64,000 nt of DNA from Mesorhizobium muleiense (GTDB taxonomy: Bacteria; Pseudomonadota; Alphaproteobacteria; Rhizobiales; Rhizobiaceae): contig NZ_FNEE01000009.1 of the NCBI RefSeq assembly GCF_900099905.1, positions 186,001-250,000 of the forward strand, given 5' to 3'. The position numbers and the translations under genes were made by a program. Position 1 is the stretch's first letter; the number at the start of each line of letters is the position of its first letter. The notes beneath the pieces were generated by a model, which worked only from the letters and a program-made list of their open reading frames with translations, was not told where the DNA came from and did no database searches. Positions 17,647 to 27,716 of the stretch are shown piece after piece.

Positions 17647-19101
17647 GTGGCCGATCAAAAAATCTTCGCCGGGCCGCGCATCCGCCGCATCCGCAGCGCC
17701 AAGGGCCTGACCCAGACGGCGATGGCCGAAGGGCTCGGCATCTCGCCGTCCTACCTCAATCTCATCGAGCGCAACCAGCGGCCGCTGACGGTCCAGCTGA
17801 TCCTCAAGCTGGCATCTGTCTACAAGGTCGACCCGCATGAATTGCAGGGCGAGGCGAGGGGGTCGGTCACTGCCCTGAAGGAAGTGTTTTCAGATCCGCT
17901 GCTGGTCGGCGAATTGCCTGGTGACCAGGAGCTGATCGAGCTTGCCGAGGCGGCGCCCAACGCTTCCGCCGCGGTGATAAAACTGTTTCGCGCTTATCGC
18001 GAGCAGGCCGAGCGCCTTTCCGACCTCAACGAACTCCTGGCGCGTGAGGGCAAAGCGACGGCGCTGTCCGGCGCCCGCCTGCCGATCGACGAGGTGCACG
18101 AGATTTTCGAGCGCCGTCCGAACCATTTTGCCGCGCTGGAAGAGGAGGCCGAGGCATTCATTTCGGTGCTCGATCCCGGCGACGACCTGCTCGGTGCGCT
18201 GAAGGCCTGGCTGAAGCGCGAATACGGCATCGTCGTCAAGGTGCTGCCGGTCGCCACCATGCCGAACTGGCGCCGCCGCTACGACCGCCATTCGCAGCGT
18301 CTGTTCCTGTCCGAGCGCCTGTCGCCGTTCGACCAGTTGCGCGAGGTGGCGATGGAGGCCTGCCTGATCCGCATGACGGTCGCCGTGGCAAGCGAGATCC
18401 AGGCGCTGAAGCTGACCACGGATGAGGCCCGCCGGCTCGCCCGCTTCGAGCTTGGCCGCTACGCTGCCCACGCGCTGATGATGCCCTATCAATCCTTTCA
18501 CGCGGCCGCAACACGCGCGCGTTACGACATCGACGTGCTGCGCTCGCGCTTCGGCGTCTCCTTCGAGCAGGCGGCGAACCGGTTGACCACGCTGCAGCGG
18601 CCGGGCACGCCGGGCGTGCCCTTCTTCATGCTCGAGGTCGACAACGCCGGCAACCGCTTCCGCAAGGCTGGCAGCCAGGGTTTTCCGCAGAGCCGCTTCG
18701 GCGGCGGCTGTCCAAAGCTTCCAGTGCATGCCGCCTTTACCCAGCCCGGCCAGATCTTCGTCGAGGCGGTGGAAATGCCGGACGGCGCCGAATTCCTCTG
18801 CGTCGCCCGCACGCTTGAGGGGCCGCAAGGCTCGTTTGCGGAGCGCCCGCGCCGTACCGCACTTCTGCTCGGCTGCGACATCGGCTTTCGTGACGAGATC
18901 GTCTACGGCGCGGCACTGCCGGGGCCGGCTGCCGCGGCGGCCGGAAAAGCCGGACAGGGCACAAATTCGGCCACGCCGGTTGGCCCGGCCTGCCGGCTGT
19001 GCGAGCGCATCGGCTGCCTCGCCCGCGCCGAGCCGCCGGTGACGCGCCCGCTCGGCCTCGACGAAATGGTGACCGGATTAAGCGCCTTCGATTTTCAGTA
19101 G
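17647..19101 (+). CDS. XRE-type regulator of the ImmA/IrrE-DUF2083 (ScfR/RamB-like) family
   Basis: A 484-residue one-component regulator: XRE helix-turn-helix at about residues 8-65 (LTQTAMAEGLGISPSYLNLI), a middle ImmA/IrrE-like domain without the zinc HExxH (it reads ARFELGRYAAHALMMPY there), and a C-terminal domain ending in a Cys cluster (CRLCERIGC). This architecture belongs to short-chain acyl-CoA or fatty-acid-responsive regulators such as RamB, which control glyoxylate-shunt genes. Its divergent position next to aceA fits. The GTG at 17647 follows AAGGAC; an ATG at 17599 has no such site and would run through an operator-like motif. Confidence 0.85.
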   Translation: MADQKIFAGPRIRRIRSAKGLTQTAMAEGLGISPSYLNLIERNQRPLTVQLILKLASVYKVDPHELQGEARGSVTALKEVFSDPLLVGELPGDQELIELAEAAPNASAAVIKLFRAYREQAERLSDLNELLAREGKATALSGARLPIDEVHEIFERRPNHFAALEEEAEAFISVLDPGDDLLGALKAWLKREYGIVVKVLPVATMPNWRRRYDRHSQRLFLSERLSPFDQLREVAMEACLIRMTVAVASEIQALKLTTDEARRLARFELGRYAAHALMMPYQSFHAAATRARYDIDVLRSRFGVSFEQAANRLTTLQRPGTPGVPFFMLEVDNAGNRFRKAGSQGFPQSRFGGGCPKLPVHAAFTQPGQIFVEAVEMPDGAEFLCVARTLEGPQGSFAERPRRTALLLGCDIGFRDEIVYGAALPGPAAAAAGKAGQGTNSATPVGPACRLCERIGCLARAEPPVTRPLGLDEMVTGLSAFDFQ

Positions 19102-19144
19102 ACGGGCACAGCGTTTCCATCAAATTGCGCTGCGGCGCATTGTT

Positions 19145-19936
19145 CTATCGCCCACCGCTGCCTATCAGAACGTCCATCTCAATCGTCAGCGGCTCTCCAA
19201 CGCTCGGCGAAGCCAGCCCGCGCCAGACTTCCTCGCGCACTGTGACCTGCATGTCTGGAGCAAGCTGGACATACTCCTGACCGCTCAATGTTGCTCCTTT
19301 GGTGATTCCGCTGAAATAATCGTCGAAAGATGAGAATTTGATGGGCCGAGTTTCAAGCTGGACATAAATCTCTTGAAACCCGGCGCGGTGGAGCAAGGAA
19401 TGCAAGCATGTCGCGTCAGGGATGGAGAAGAAGCGATTTAGCTTTTCAGCTTTTTCAGGGGCGCAACGGGCGATTACCGCGCCTATTCTGGCGAACAGCG
19501 AGCGCTCCGGCGTCGTCGTCACGCTAACTGCAGTCCAGCCGTTGGGGCGCAGAACCCGACGAAACTCCGAAAGCGCTCCAAGCGGGTCGGAGAAAAACAT
19601 GAGCCCAAGCTGACAGATCACCGCATCGAACCGACAATCCTCGTAAGGGAGCGCGTGAGCGTCAAACGTTGCGAGGGTGATTGACTGGTTCTTCAAATTG
19701 CGTTTGGCAGTTTCGAGCATGGCCGGCGAGATATCGCCGGCAATCACAGAGCCGGATGGGCCTACCACGATCGCTGCAGCTTGCGCTGCTGCTCCTGTAC
19801 CCGTTGCGACATCGAGCACCCGATGGGCAGGCGCGATTTGCGCTGCCTTCAGCAAGGATGGAATGAACGAGTTCGTTGCGCGGGCGAACAGCTCGTCATA
19901 GCCAATCGCCGCTGTCTTGTAGAATGGCTCATCCAT
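19145..19936 (-). CDS. Class I SAM-dependent methyltransferase
   Basis: A 263-residue methyltransferase of the UbiE/Methyltransf_11 type. The S-adenosylmethionine-binding motif I is VLDVATGTGAAA near residues 40-51, an acidic residue that binds the ribose follows in AGDIS, and the post-I and motif II regions (FDAVICQLGLMFFSDPLGAL) are in order. The substrate is unknown. It is convergent with the regulator gene and lies apart from any obvious pathway. The A/T content at its start is higher than that of its neighbours, but not strikingly so. Confidence 0.8.
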   Translation of the reverse strand: MDEPFYKTAAIGYDELFARATNSFIPSLLKAAQIAPAHRVLDVATGTGAAAQAAAIVVGPSGSVIAGDISPAMLETAKRNLKNQSITLATFDAHALPYEDCRFDAVICQLGLMFFSDPLGALSEFRRVLRPNGWTAVSVTTTPERSLFARIGAVIARCAPEKAEKLNRFFSIPDATCLHSLLHRAGFQEIYVQLETRPIKFSSFDDYFSGITKGATLSGQEYVQLAPDMQVTVREEVWRGLASPSVGEPLTIEMDVLIGSGGR

Positions 19937-20189
19937 AAGGTCGCCCCAAAATACAATTCACGTCGTCACAGGACGTCTCTTGTCGCGCAGCAGCCGTCCA
20001 GCCACGCATCGTAAACTATCCCTGCCAGCTCCGCACGACCGTCTTGCCTCGTCTGTGCGCTCGTCGGTGCGCCAAACGGAACACGGTGCTGGATCACGCC
20101 CGATCTTCGTCTTTGCGTTACGCGATGTATGCACGTTTCTGTCGTTTGCTATGCATCGTGTTGCCTCGAAATCGCCGACAGTCGCAATC

Positions 20190-21143
20190 ATGACCAATAT
20201 ATCATCATCACCGTTAGCCGTTTCGCCTGTCGTCTCGCCGCGTGACGAGCGGGTCGGCTTCCTGCTGATTTTCCTGTCGGCGCTGATGTGGAGTTTCGGC
20301 GGCGCCATCGCCCGTTTCATCGACGCCGGCGACAGCTGGACCGTGGTGTTCTGGCGCTCGGTCTGGGCCGCCGCCTTCCTCATCTGCTTCATGGTCTGGC
20401 GCGACGGCTGGCACGGCACGGTGAGGTTGTTCCGCGGCATGGGCCTGCCCGGCCTTGCCGTGGCGTTCTGCTTCGCCACCGCATCGACCTCATTCGTCGT
20501 GGCGCTTGCCTACACCACTGTCGCCAACATCCTTTTGATGCAGGCCGGCGTGCCGCTCCTGGCGGCGCTGTTTGCCTGGGTGCTGTTTCGCGAACGGGTA
20601 GCCTTGGCGACCTGGGTGGCGATTGCCGCCGTCATTGCCGGCGTTGCCATCATGGTATCGGAATCGCTCGATGGCGCGGTGTCGCCCATCGGTGACGGCC
20701 TGGCGCTGCTTATCGCCGTGATGTTTTCGATCGCCACCGTCATCACGCGACGCTTTGCCCATGTGCGCATGACGCCGGCGACCTGCCTCGGCACGATGAT
20801 TGCCGCCGCATTCGCGGCGTCGCAGGCATCGCAATTCGGCGTTTCCAGCAGCGACATGGGTTTCCTGTTTGCATTCGGTGTGGTCAATCTCGGTCTCGGC
20901 CTTGCCTTCTTCGCCACCGGCGCCCGGCTCGTCCCGGCTGCAGTCGCAGCACTGCTCGGCACTTTCGAGCCGATCCTCGGCCCGATCTGGGTCTGGCTCA
21001 TCCATTCCGAGGTGCCGTCCGGACGCACCATCCTTGGCGGCACGGTCGTGGTCACGGCGCTGCTGGTCCATATCGGGCTTGAATTCAAGCGTCAGACGCG
21101 GCCGGTGCGGCCGGGTGTCACCGGCATGCCGTCGCCTAATTGA
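20190..21143 (+). CDS. DMT-superfamily (EamA) transporter
   Basis: A 317-residue inner-membrane carrier with about ten hydrophobic helices in two EamA repeats: the first begins VGFLLIFLSALMWSFGGAIA, the second near GLALLIAVMFSIATVITRRF. The signature AALLGTFEPILGPIWVWL occurs late in the second repeat, as in many drug/metabolite exporters. The start at 20190 gives the shortest sensible N-terminus; the frame is open to 19980, and none of the candidate starts has a strong ribosome-binding site. The substrate is unknown. Confidence 0.78.
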   Translation: MTNISSSPLAVSPVVSPRDERVGFLLIFLSALMWSFGGAIARFIDAGDSWTVVFWRSVWAAAFLICFMVWRDGWHGTVRLFRGMGLPGLAVAFCFATASTSFVVALAYTTVANILLMQAGVPLLAALFAWVLFRERVALATWVAIAAVIAGVAIMVSESLDGAVSPIGDGLALLIAVMFSIATVITRRFAHVRMTPATCLGTMIAAAFAASQASQFGVSSSDMGFLFAFGVVNLGLGLAFFATGARLVPAAVAALLGTFEPILGPIWVWLIHSEVPSGRTILGGTVVVTALLVHIGLEFKRQTRPVRPGVTGMPSPN

Positions 21144-21500
21144 TGCAGCGCACGCGCCAAAGCGAGATGAGCCATTGACAATGGCGCAGCCGCGCGGGCA
21201 GGCTGTCAATACGGCAACAACAAGACAGGCTCATCTTGCCAAGTCTCCCCTCCGGCCCGACCGAGACCGGACAACATCGTCGTATCCCAGCCCGCGCCGT
21301 GGCGAGAGCCTTTGACGGCGCCGGCATGCCACCTGGATCACGACAAAGGAACCGGGGGCTCGGCCGTTGCGCATCGAACTGCTGTCGTGTTGGCGGTTCG
21401 CGCTTGTCGCTTGTCGGAAAGCCCAATAATCTGAAGCAAACGCCCAGCCGCGCAGCCCCGCGACGAGCTGGCGATGGAACACTCATCAAAGGAGAGACGC
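21144..21500. other. Intergenic stretch before potF
   Basis: No convincing gene. A short palindrome GCCATTG-A-CAATGGC occurs at 21171-21185, and an AAGGAGA ribosome-binding site for potF lies at its end. The promoter of the pot operon should be here, but I cannot place it with confidence. Confidence 0.4.
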
Positions 21501-22598
21501 ATGATCCGCAAAGCATTCTGGCTTTCGGCGACCTCGGCATTTCTGGCGCTTTTCACCCTCGGCGCTCATGCCCAGGACCGCGTCGTCAATGTCTATAACT
21601 GGTCGGATTACATCGACAGCTCGATCATCGAAGACTTCACCAAGGAAACGGGCATCAAGGTCACCTACGACACCTTCGATTCCAACGAGCTGCTTGAGAC
21701 GAAACTGCTTGCCGGCGGCAGCGGCTACGACGTTGTCGTGCCGACCGCCAATTTCCTCGCGCGCCAGATCCAGGCAGGGGTGTTCCAGAAGCTCGACAAG
21801 TCGAAGCTGCCCAACATTTCCAACATGTGGGACGTCGTTTCGGAGCGCACGACCAAGTACGATCCCGGCAACGAATATTCGATCAACTACATGTGGGGCA
21901 CGGTCGGCCTCGGCTATAACGTCAAGAAAGTGCAGGAAGCGCTCGGCACCGACAAGATCGACAGCTGGGACGTGTTCTTCAACCCGGAAAAGCTGGCCAA
22001 GCTGAAGGATTGCGGCGTCTTTGTCCTCGATTCTCCGAGCGACATCCTGCCGAACGTCTTCAAATATCTGGGCATCGATCCCGAGACCACATCGCCGGAC
22101 GATTTCGCCAAGGCCGAAGAAGTGATGCTGAAGGTCAGGCCTTACATCCGCAAGTTCCACTCGTCTGAATATATCAATGCGCTGGCCAATGGCGACATCT
22201 GCCTGGCCGTTGGCTGGTCGGGCGACGTGTTCCAGGCGCGCGACCGTGCGACGGAAGCAAACCAGGGCGTTGAGATCGCCTATTCCGTGCCGAAGGAAGG
22301 CGCCGAAATGTGGTTCGACCAGATGGCGATCCCGGCCGACGCGCCGCATGTCGCCGAAGCTCATGAATTCCTGAACTACATGATGAAGCCGGAAGTCATC
22401 GCCAAGGCGAGCAATTTCGTCTTCTACGCCAATGGCAACAAGGCGTCGCAGCAATTCATCGACAAGGAGATACTCGAGGATCCGGCGATCTACCCGGACG
22501 AGGCGACGCTGGCGAAACTGTTCACCATCACCCCCTACGATTCCAAGACCCAGCGCGTCGTCACCCGCACCTGGACCAGGATCGTCACCGGGCAGTAA
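21501..22598 (+). CDS. potF: Putrescine/polyamine ABC transporter, substrate-binding protein
   Basis: Periplasmic polyamine-binding component, 365 residues. A signal peptide (FWLSATSAFLALFTLGAHAQ) leads into the family's opening VVNVYNWSDYIDSSIIEDF. The conserved GYDVVVPTANFLARQI and the NYMWGTVGLGYN stretches support PotF rather than other small-molecule binders. Start chosen at the ATG with AAGGAGA seven bases upstream. First gene of potFGHI; a strong hairpin separates it from potG, which usually lets the binding protein be made in excess. Confidence 0.92.
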   Translation: MIRKAFWLSATSAFLALFTLGAHAQDRVVNVYNWSDYIDSSIIEDFTKETGIKVTYDTFDSNELLETKLLAGGSGYDVVVPTANFLARQIQAGVFQKLDKSKLPNISNMWDVVSERTTKYDPGNEYSINYMWGTVGLGYNVKKVQEALGTDKIDSWDVFFNPEKLAKLKDCGVFVLDSPSDILPNVFKYLGIDPETTSPDDFAKAEEVMLKVRPYIRKFHSSEYINALANGDICLAVGWSGDVFQARDRATEANQGVEIAYSVPKEGAEMWFDQMAIPADAPHVAEAHEFLNYMMKPEVIAKASNFVFYANGNKASQQFIDKEILEDPAIYPDEATLAKLFTITPYDSKTQRVVTRTWTRIVTGQ

Positions 22599-22610
22599 GC
22601 GACAATCAGC

Positions 22611-22635
22611 GACCCCGGCAGGTGCTGCCGGGGTC
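22611..22635 (+). promoter_or_regulatory. Intercistronic hairpin between potF and potG
   Basis: GACCCCGGCAG, loop GTG, then CTGCCGGGGTC: a perfect 11-bp GC-rich stem starting 13 bases after the potF stop codon. There is no T-run, so it is more likely an mRNA 3'-end stabiliser or partial attenuator than a terminator. Confidence 0.75.
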
Positions 22636-22673
22636 AAGTCTTCTGGGGATAGAACGCGAGGACGGAGTGGGAC

Positions 22674-23813
22674 ATGAAATCGCTTGGCAGCATCCGCAGG
22701 GATTTCGCACCATGGAACGATCCGAACGCCAAGCCGTACATCCAGTTCGACAAGGTCACCAAGAAGTTCGGTGACTTCACCGCCGTCAACAATTTGTCAC
22801 TGACGATATTCGAGCGCGAGTTCTTTGCCCTGCTCGGCGCATCCGGCTGCGGAAAGTCGACGCTTCTGCGGATGCTCGCCGGATTCGAGGAGCCGACCGC
22901 CGGCCGCATCCTGCTCGACGGCCAGGATCTGCGCGGCATCCCGCCATACCGGCGGCCGGTCAACATGATGTTCCAGTCCTATGCGCTGTTCCCGCATATG
23001 ACGGTCGAAAACAACATCGCCTTCGGCCTCAAGCAGGACGGCATGCCGAAGCCCGAGATCGCGGCGCGCGTTGGAGAGATGCTGAAGCTGGTCAAGCTCG
23101 AGCAGTTCGCCAAGCGCAAGCCGCACCAATTGTCCGGCGGCCAGCGCCAGCGCGTCGCGCTTGCCCGCTCGGTCGCCAAGCGGCCAAAGGTGCTGCTGCT
23201 CGACGAGCCGTTGGGCGCGCTGGACAAGAAGTTGCGCGAGGAAACGCAGTTCGAGCTGATGGATCTGCAGCAGTCACTCGGCCTCACCTTCGTTGTCGTC
23301 ACCCACGACCAGGAAGAGGCGATGACCATGGCCGACCGCATCGCCATCATCGACAAGGGCGAGGTGATGCAGGTGGCGACGCCGGCGGAAGTCTACGAGG
23401 CGCCGGGCTCCCGTTTCGTCGCCGGCTTTGTCGGCAACGTCAACATGTTCGAAGGCAAGATTGCGCATGGCGAGGCGGGTGCGGCAAGCATCGATGCCGG
23501 CAACGGCATCACCATCCGCACCGAGCATGCCGGCGATGCCGCAACTGGCGCGGCCGTCGCCTTCGCCATCAGGCCGGAGAAGATCAGGATATCGTCGACG
23601 AGACCGGCCGGCGCCGTCAACGCCATCGAGGGCGAGGTCTACGATATCGCCTATCTCGGCGACATGACCGTCTATCACGTCAGGCTGGACGACGGCCAGG
23701 TGGTGCGAGCGAGCACGATGAACGCGGCCCGCATCACCGAGGATCCGCTGAGCTGGAACGACCGTGCCTGGGTGTCGTTCCGGCCGGATGCCGGCGTCGT
23801 GCTGACGCGATAG
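22674..23813 (+). CDS. potG: Polyamine ABC transporter, ATP-binding protein
   Basis: ATPase of the importer, 379 residues. Walker A is GASGCGKST, signature LSGGQRQRVALARS, Walker B VLLLDEPLGALD, switch His in VVTHDQEEAM. The last 130 residues form the TOBE/OB-fold domain (FAIRPEKIRISS) typical of PotA/PotG. Overall length fits the family. It follows potF after a hairpin and precedes potH by eight bases. Confidence 0.94.
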   Translation: MKSLGSIRRDFAPWNDPNAKPYIQFDKVTKKFGDFTAVNNLSLTIFEREFFALLGASGCGKSTLLRMLAGFEEPTAGRILLDGQDLRGIPPYRRPVNMMFQSYALFPHMTVENNIAFGLKQDGMPKPEIAARVGEMLKLVKLEQFAKRKPHQLSGGQRQRVALARSVAKRPKVLLLDEPLGALDKKLREETQFELMDLQQSLGLTFVVVTHDQEEAMTMADRIAIIDKGEVMQVATPAEVYEAPGSRFVAGFVGNVNMFEGKIAHGEAGAASIDAGNGITIRTEHAGDAATGAAVAFAIRPEKIRISSTRPAGAVNAIEGEVYDIAYLGDMTVYHVRLDDGQVVRASTMNAARITEDPLSWNDRAWVSFRPDAGVVLTR

Positions 23814-23821
23814 GGGCGGCC

Positions 23822-24796
23822 ATGTCGAATGCCGCTGTCACCGCTGCAACAAGCTCTCGAGCCACCGCTGCCGACAAATCCGCCCTGGCCAGGCTGGGAG
23901 AGGCCTTCGTTGGCCGTCTTGTCATCCTCATCCCGTATCTATGGCTGGTCTTTTTCTTCCTTGTTCCGTTCGTCATCGTCTTCAAGATCTCGCTGTCGCA
24001 GACCGCGATCGCCATACCGCCCTACACGCCGGTGCTCGGCTTCGGCGACGGCCTTGCCGGTTTCTTCGCCCAGCTGAATGAGCTCAGCATCGACAACTAC
24101 ACATGGCTGACGCAGGACGCGCTCTACGTCAACGCCTATGTGACCAGCGTCATCGTCGCCGCCATCTCGACGGTGCTGACATTGCTTGTCGGCTACCCGA
24201 TCGCCTACGGCATGGCGCGCGCCCCGGCGATGCTGCGCCCGACTTTGCTGATGCTGGTGATCCTGCCGTTCTGGACCTCGTTCCTGATCCGGGTCTACGC
24301 CTGGATCGGCATCCTCAAGCCTGAGGGGCTGCTCAACCAGCTGCTGCTCGCCACCGGGGTTGTCAGCCAGCCGCTGATCATCCTCAACACCTATACGGCG
24401 ATCTTCATCGGCATCGTCTATTCCTACCTGCCGTTCATGGTGCTGCCGCTCTATTCGTCGCTGGAAAAGATGGATTATTCGCTGATCGAGGCAGCCAAGG
24501 ATCTCGGCTGCCCACCGACCAGCGCCTTCTGGAAGATCACCTTTCCGCTGTCGCTACCCGGCGTCATCGCCGGCTGCCTGCTGGTGTTCATCCCCGCGGT
24601 CGGCGAATTCGTCATTCCCGACCTGCTCGGCGGCTCACAGACGCTGATGATCGGCAAGACGCTGTGGAACGAGTTCTTCGCCAATCGCGACTGGCCGGTG
24701 TCTTCGGCCGTCGCCGTCATCCTGCTGTTGCTGCTGATCGTGCCGATCATGCTGTTCCAGCGGGCCCAGGCCCGCGCCCAGGAGCAGGACAAATGA
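23822..24796 (+). CDS. potH: Polyamine ABC transporter, permease
   Basis: A 324-residue inner-membrane permease. A cytoplasmic N-terminal tail precedes about six transmembrane helices, and the ATPase-coupling EAA loop is visible (EAAKDLGCPPTSAFWKITFP LS... reading). PotH-type proteins pair with PotI. Its stop overlaps the potI start (ATGA), so the two subunits are translationally coupled in equal amounts. Confidence 0.93.
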   Translation: MSNAAVTAATSSRATAADKSALARLGEAFVGRLVILIPYLWLVFFFLVPFVIVFKISLSQTAIAIPPYTPVLGFGDGLAGFFAQLNELSIDNYTWLTQDALYVNAYVTSVIVAAISTVLTLLVGYPIAYGMARAPAMLRPTLLMLVILPFWTSFLIRVYAWIGILKPEGLLNQLLLATGVVSQPLIILNTYTAIFIGIVYSYLPFMVLPLYSSLEKMDYSLIEAAKDLGCPPTSAFWKITFPLSLPGVIAGCLLVFIPAVGEFVIPDLLGGSQTLMIGKTLWNEFFANRDWPVSSAVAVILLLLLIVPIMLFQRAQARAQEQDK

Positions 24797-25611
24797 ACCC
24801 GACCTGGAGCCGCTTCAACATCACTTCGATCGTGCTCGGCTTTGCCTTTCTTTACCTGCCGATCGTCCTGCTCGTCGTCTTCTCTTTCAACGAATCGAAA
24901 CTGGTCACCGTCTGGGGCGGCTTCTCGACCAAATGGTACGTCTCGCTGTTCCACAACCAGGGCCTCATGGACGCCACCTGGGTAACGGCCCGCGTCGCCG
25001 TCATCTCGGCCACGGTGGCGACCCTGCTCGGCACGCTGGCGGCTCTCACCTTGACGCGCTACACGCGCTTCAAGGGCCGGACGCTGTTTTCCGGCATGGT
25101 CTTTGCGCCGCTGGTCATGCCGGAAGTCATTACCGGCCTGTCGCTGCTGCTGCTCTTTGTCGCCGTCGGTCTCGACCGCGGTTTTGTCACCGTCACGCTT
25201 GCCCACATCACCCTGACCATGTGCTTCGTCGCCGTCGTCGTGCAGTCGCGCCTGATCACGTTCGACCGCTCGCTCGAAGAAGCCGCGATGGATCTTGGCG
25301 CGCCGCCGGTGAAGACCTTCTTCCAGATCACGCTGCCGGTTATCATGCCGGCGATCGTGTCCGGCTGGATGCTGGCGTTCACACTGTCGCTCGACGATCT
25401 GGTCATCGCCAGCTTCACCTCAGGGCCTGGCGCCACCACGCTGCCGATGAAGATCTACAGCCAGGTTCGTCTCGGTGTGACGCCGGAGATCAACGCCGCC
25501 TGCACCATCCTGATCGCGGTTGTGGCGGTCGGCGTCATCATCGCGTCGCTCGCCAACAAGCGGCGCGAGGTCCAGCGCCAGCGCGACGAGCAGGCCGCTC
25601 AGCGTGGGTGA
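24793..25611 (+). CDS. potI: Polyamine ABC transporter, permease
   Basis: Second permease, 272 residues, with the EAA-loop EEAAMDLGAPPVKTFFQITLP and six hydrophobic helices. The start ATG overlaps the potH stop by four bases. The frame is open upstream, but this start gives the normal N-terminus (MNPTWSRFNITSIVLGFAFL). Last gene of potFGHI; asmA-like gene converges on it 69 bases away. Confidence 0.93.
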   Translation: MNPTWSRFNITSIVLGFAFLYLPIVLLVVFSFNESKLVTVWGGFSTKWYVSLFHNQGLMDATWVTARVAVISATVATLLGTLAALTLTRYTRFKGRTLFSGMVFAPLVMPEVITGLSLLLLFVAVGLDRGFVTVTLAHITLTMCFVAVVVQSRLITFDRSLEEAAMDLGAPPVKTFFQITLPVIMPAIVSGWMLAFTLSLDDLVIASFTSGPGATTLPMKIYSQVRLGVTPEINAACTILIAVVAVGVIIASLANKRREVQRQRDEQAAQRG

Positions 25612-25679
25612 CGAAAGGGGCGGCAGCAGCAAAAGCCGGCAGGAAGCACTTCTGACGACGACCGCAGCAGCTTTGTTGC

Positions 25680-27530
25680 CTACTCGCCGGATACCCCGCG
25701 GCTTATCGGCGAAATGAACGGCGTGCTCCACGTTCCGCCGATGAAGAACGAAGACTGGTTGGGACCTTGGCTATTTGTCTGCGTGGCTGGCTGGTCCGCC
25801 TGAATGATGCCGCCGGACAGCGCCAGCCCGCGCCCGGCATAGGAGGCGATGCCGGAAAGCCAGATCTTGTACTTCGCCGAATTCGCTTCGGCCTTGTCGA
25901 TCTTCGCCACACCGTTCGAAATGCTCGCCTTGAGTTCGGCCCCGTCGATCGGCAGCGTTCCATCGGAGACATCGTCGAGCGCGAAGAACCCGCCCTGTTC
26001 ATTGTGTTTGAGAAACGCCGGCAGGTTGAACCGGCTCAACGCGCCCTGGCCGAATTTCGCCGAAACCGAGCCGTCGGCGTTTTCGAAAATGGAATCCCAG
26101 GTTCTGCCCGGCCCCTTGAGGATGACCGAAACGGTTCCCGTGCCGATCGGCACCAGCCGCGTCATTCCGGCTGCGGTGCCAAAAGCGCCGCCGTCGATGT
26201 CGGAGGCGAGCAGCCTGATCTCGACCTGCGTGCCTTCCGGCTTGCGGTCGAAACGAAGACTGCTCTGGATGTTGCCGCCAAAGGCCGATGCATCGGAAAT
26301 ATCGAAGACGGCAAGACCGTTCTTGACCTGGGCAGCGGCGGCGACGTCGGCAAGCTGGATGGCGCCTGCGGTGGCCTGCGCTGCCGACAGTCTGAGATCG
26401 AGATCGATCCGGTCGGCGACGCTTATGTCGATTTCGCCGGGGCCAGCGCCGTTCGCGGGCGCCAGGGGTGCGAAGGCGGAGAGAAACGACCGCAGGTCGA
26501 GCGTCTCGAAGGCGAGCGTACCGGCGATCACTGGCCGCGCCTCGCCAAAGGAGAAATCCAGCGCACCCATTCCCGGATTGTCGTCCAGGGCGATCTCGGT
26601 GTTTTCGAATTTAATGCGGCCGGAGGTCGCCGTGAGCTTGCTGGAAACGGAAACCGAGCCAATTGCTGCGCCCGGCGCGATGCCGGCCCGCGACCATTCG
26701 AGCGCGCGCCTGAGCGAGGGTGCGGCAAATTTTGCCTGGCCGTCGAAATAGGCATTCTCGGACATGCTGGCCACGCCGTCGAACGAAAAACTGGCAGGGG
26801 CCGCCTTGAAGGAAAGCGTCATCGGCGCCGCACCTCCGCCAAACAGCACCAGCGGGTTTGACGATGCGGCATCCACGGCGACGCTTTCGCCGCGCCAGAT
26901 CCCGGTCGCCGACAGCGTCGCATTGCTGTTCATTGCGGCCCAGTTCGCCTGGCCGCTCAGGCTGCTCAGTATCTCGGCGTCCTTGCCATCGACGGAAGTC
27001 ACCACGCGGCCGTTCCTGAACTCCACGGTGCCGAACGGATCAGCCGGCAGCTTGCTGAGGTCCGGCTTGGCTGGATTGGCGCTGACAACGGCGCGAGCGA
27101 TGTCGATGGACCGGGTGATGCGCCCGCCCGAAGGCAGGGCGGGCAGAAAAAATCCATGTGCTGCGCGTTGAACCCTGATCGTCGGCCGGATCAGCCGCGC
27201 CGTCGAGAACACCACATTGCCACGCAACGCCGCCATGGCGGAGAGATTGACCTCGACCCGTTCAGCCTCGATCACCGGCGGCGCGTCGGTCTCTGTCCAT
27301 TGCGAAAGCGTCACGTCGGCCAGGATGGCACGGAAATTCGGCCAGACCTCGATCCGTGGCGCGCCGTCGATGGTGACCCTGAAACCGCTCCACGCACTCA
27401 TTTCCCAGGCGATGCGGTCGCGCACGATACGGGTCGAGGCGACGAGCGGCAGGGCGGCAACGGCCAGCGCGATGACGAGCACGGCAACACCGATCGCCCA
27501 TATTCCGCGCCGGATCAAAGGTGATGGCAT
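25680..27530 (-). CDS. AsmA-family membrane/periplasmic protein
   Basis: A 616-residue protein with one N-terminal membrane helix (GIWAIGVAVLVIALAVAALP) and a long periplasmic part rich in beta-strands, as in AsmA/YhjG and related lipid-transfer-like proteins. The opening after the helix (RIVRDRIAWEMSAWSGFRVT) and the C-terminal AsmA_2 region (FENADGSVSAKFGQGALSRF ... DGTLPIDGAELKASISNGVA) are family landmarks. Members affect outer-membrane protein or lipid assembly; the role of this one is not known. Monocistronic by context. Confidence 0.8.
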   Translation of the reverse strand: MPSPLIRRGIWAIGVAVLVIALAVAALPLVASTRIVRDRIAWEMSAWSGFRVTIDGAPRIEVWPNFRAILADVTLSQWTETDAPPVIEAERVEVNLSAMAALRGNVVFSTARLIRPTIRVQRAAHGFFLPALPSGGRITRSIDIARAVVSANPAKPDLSKLPADPFGTVEFRNGRVVTSVDGKDAEILSSLSGQANWAAMNSNATLSATGIWRGESVAVDAASSNPLVLFGGGAAPMTLSFKAAPASFSFDGVASMSENAYFDGQAKFAAPSLRRALEWSRAGIAPGAAIGSVSVSSKLTATSGRIKFENTEIALDDNPGMGALDFSFGEARPVIAGTLAFETLDLRSFLSAFAPLAPANGAGPGEIDISVADRIDLDLRLSAAQATAGAIQLADVAAAAQVKNGLAVFDISDASAFGGNIQSSLRFDRKPEGTQVEIRLLASDIDGGAFGTAAGMTRLVPIGTGTVSVILKGPGRTWDSIFENADGSVSAKFGQGALSRFNLPAFLKHNEQGGFFALDDVSDGTLPIDGAELKASISNGVAKIDKAEANSAKYKIWLSGIASYAGRGLALSGGIIQADQPATQTNSQGPNQSSFFIGGTWSTPFISPISRGVSGE

Positions 27531-27716
27531 GTCGCCCCGTATGCTTCCGTTCCGACAAAAAATCGCCCGACGGGTGTAACCCCAGTCGTTTACCTACGAC
27601 TTAGGGCTGACGCATTTCAAGTCTTTATGGCCCAGCGATGGCATTTGCGCACATCCGCGTCGCTCGGCCGAACAAAATCTTGCTCCGCTGCGCTGCGATA
27701 TGCATAAGCGATGCCA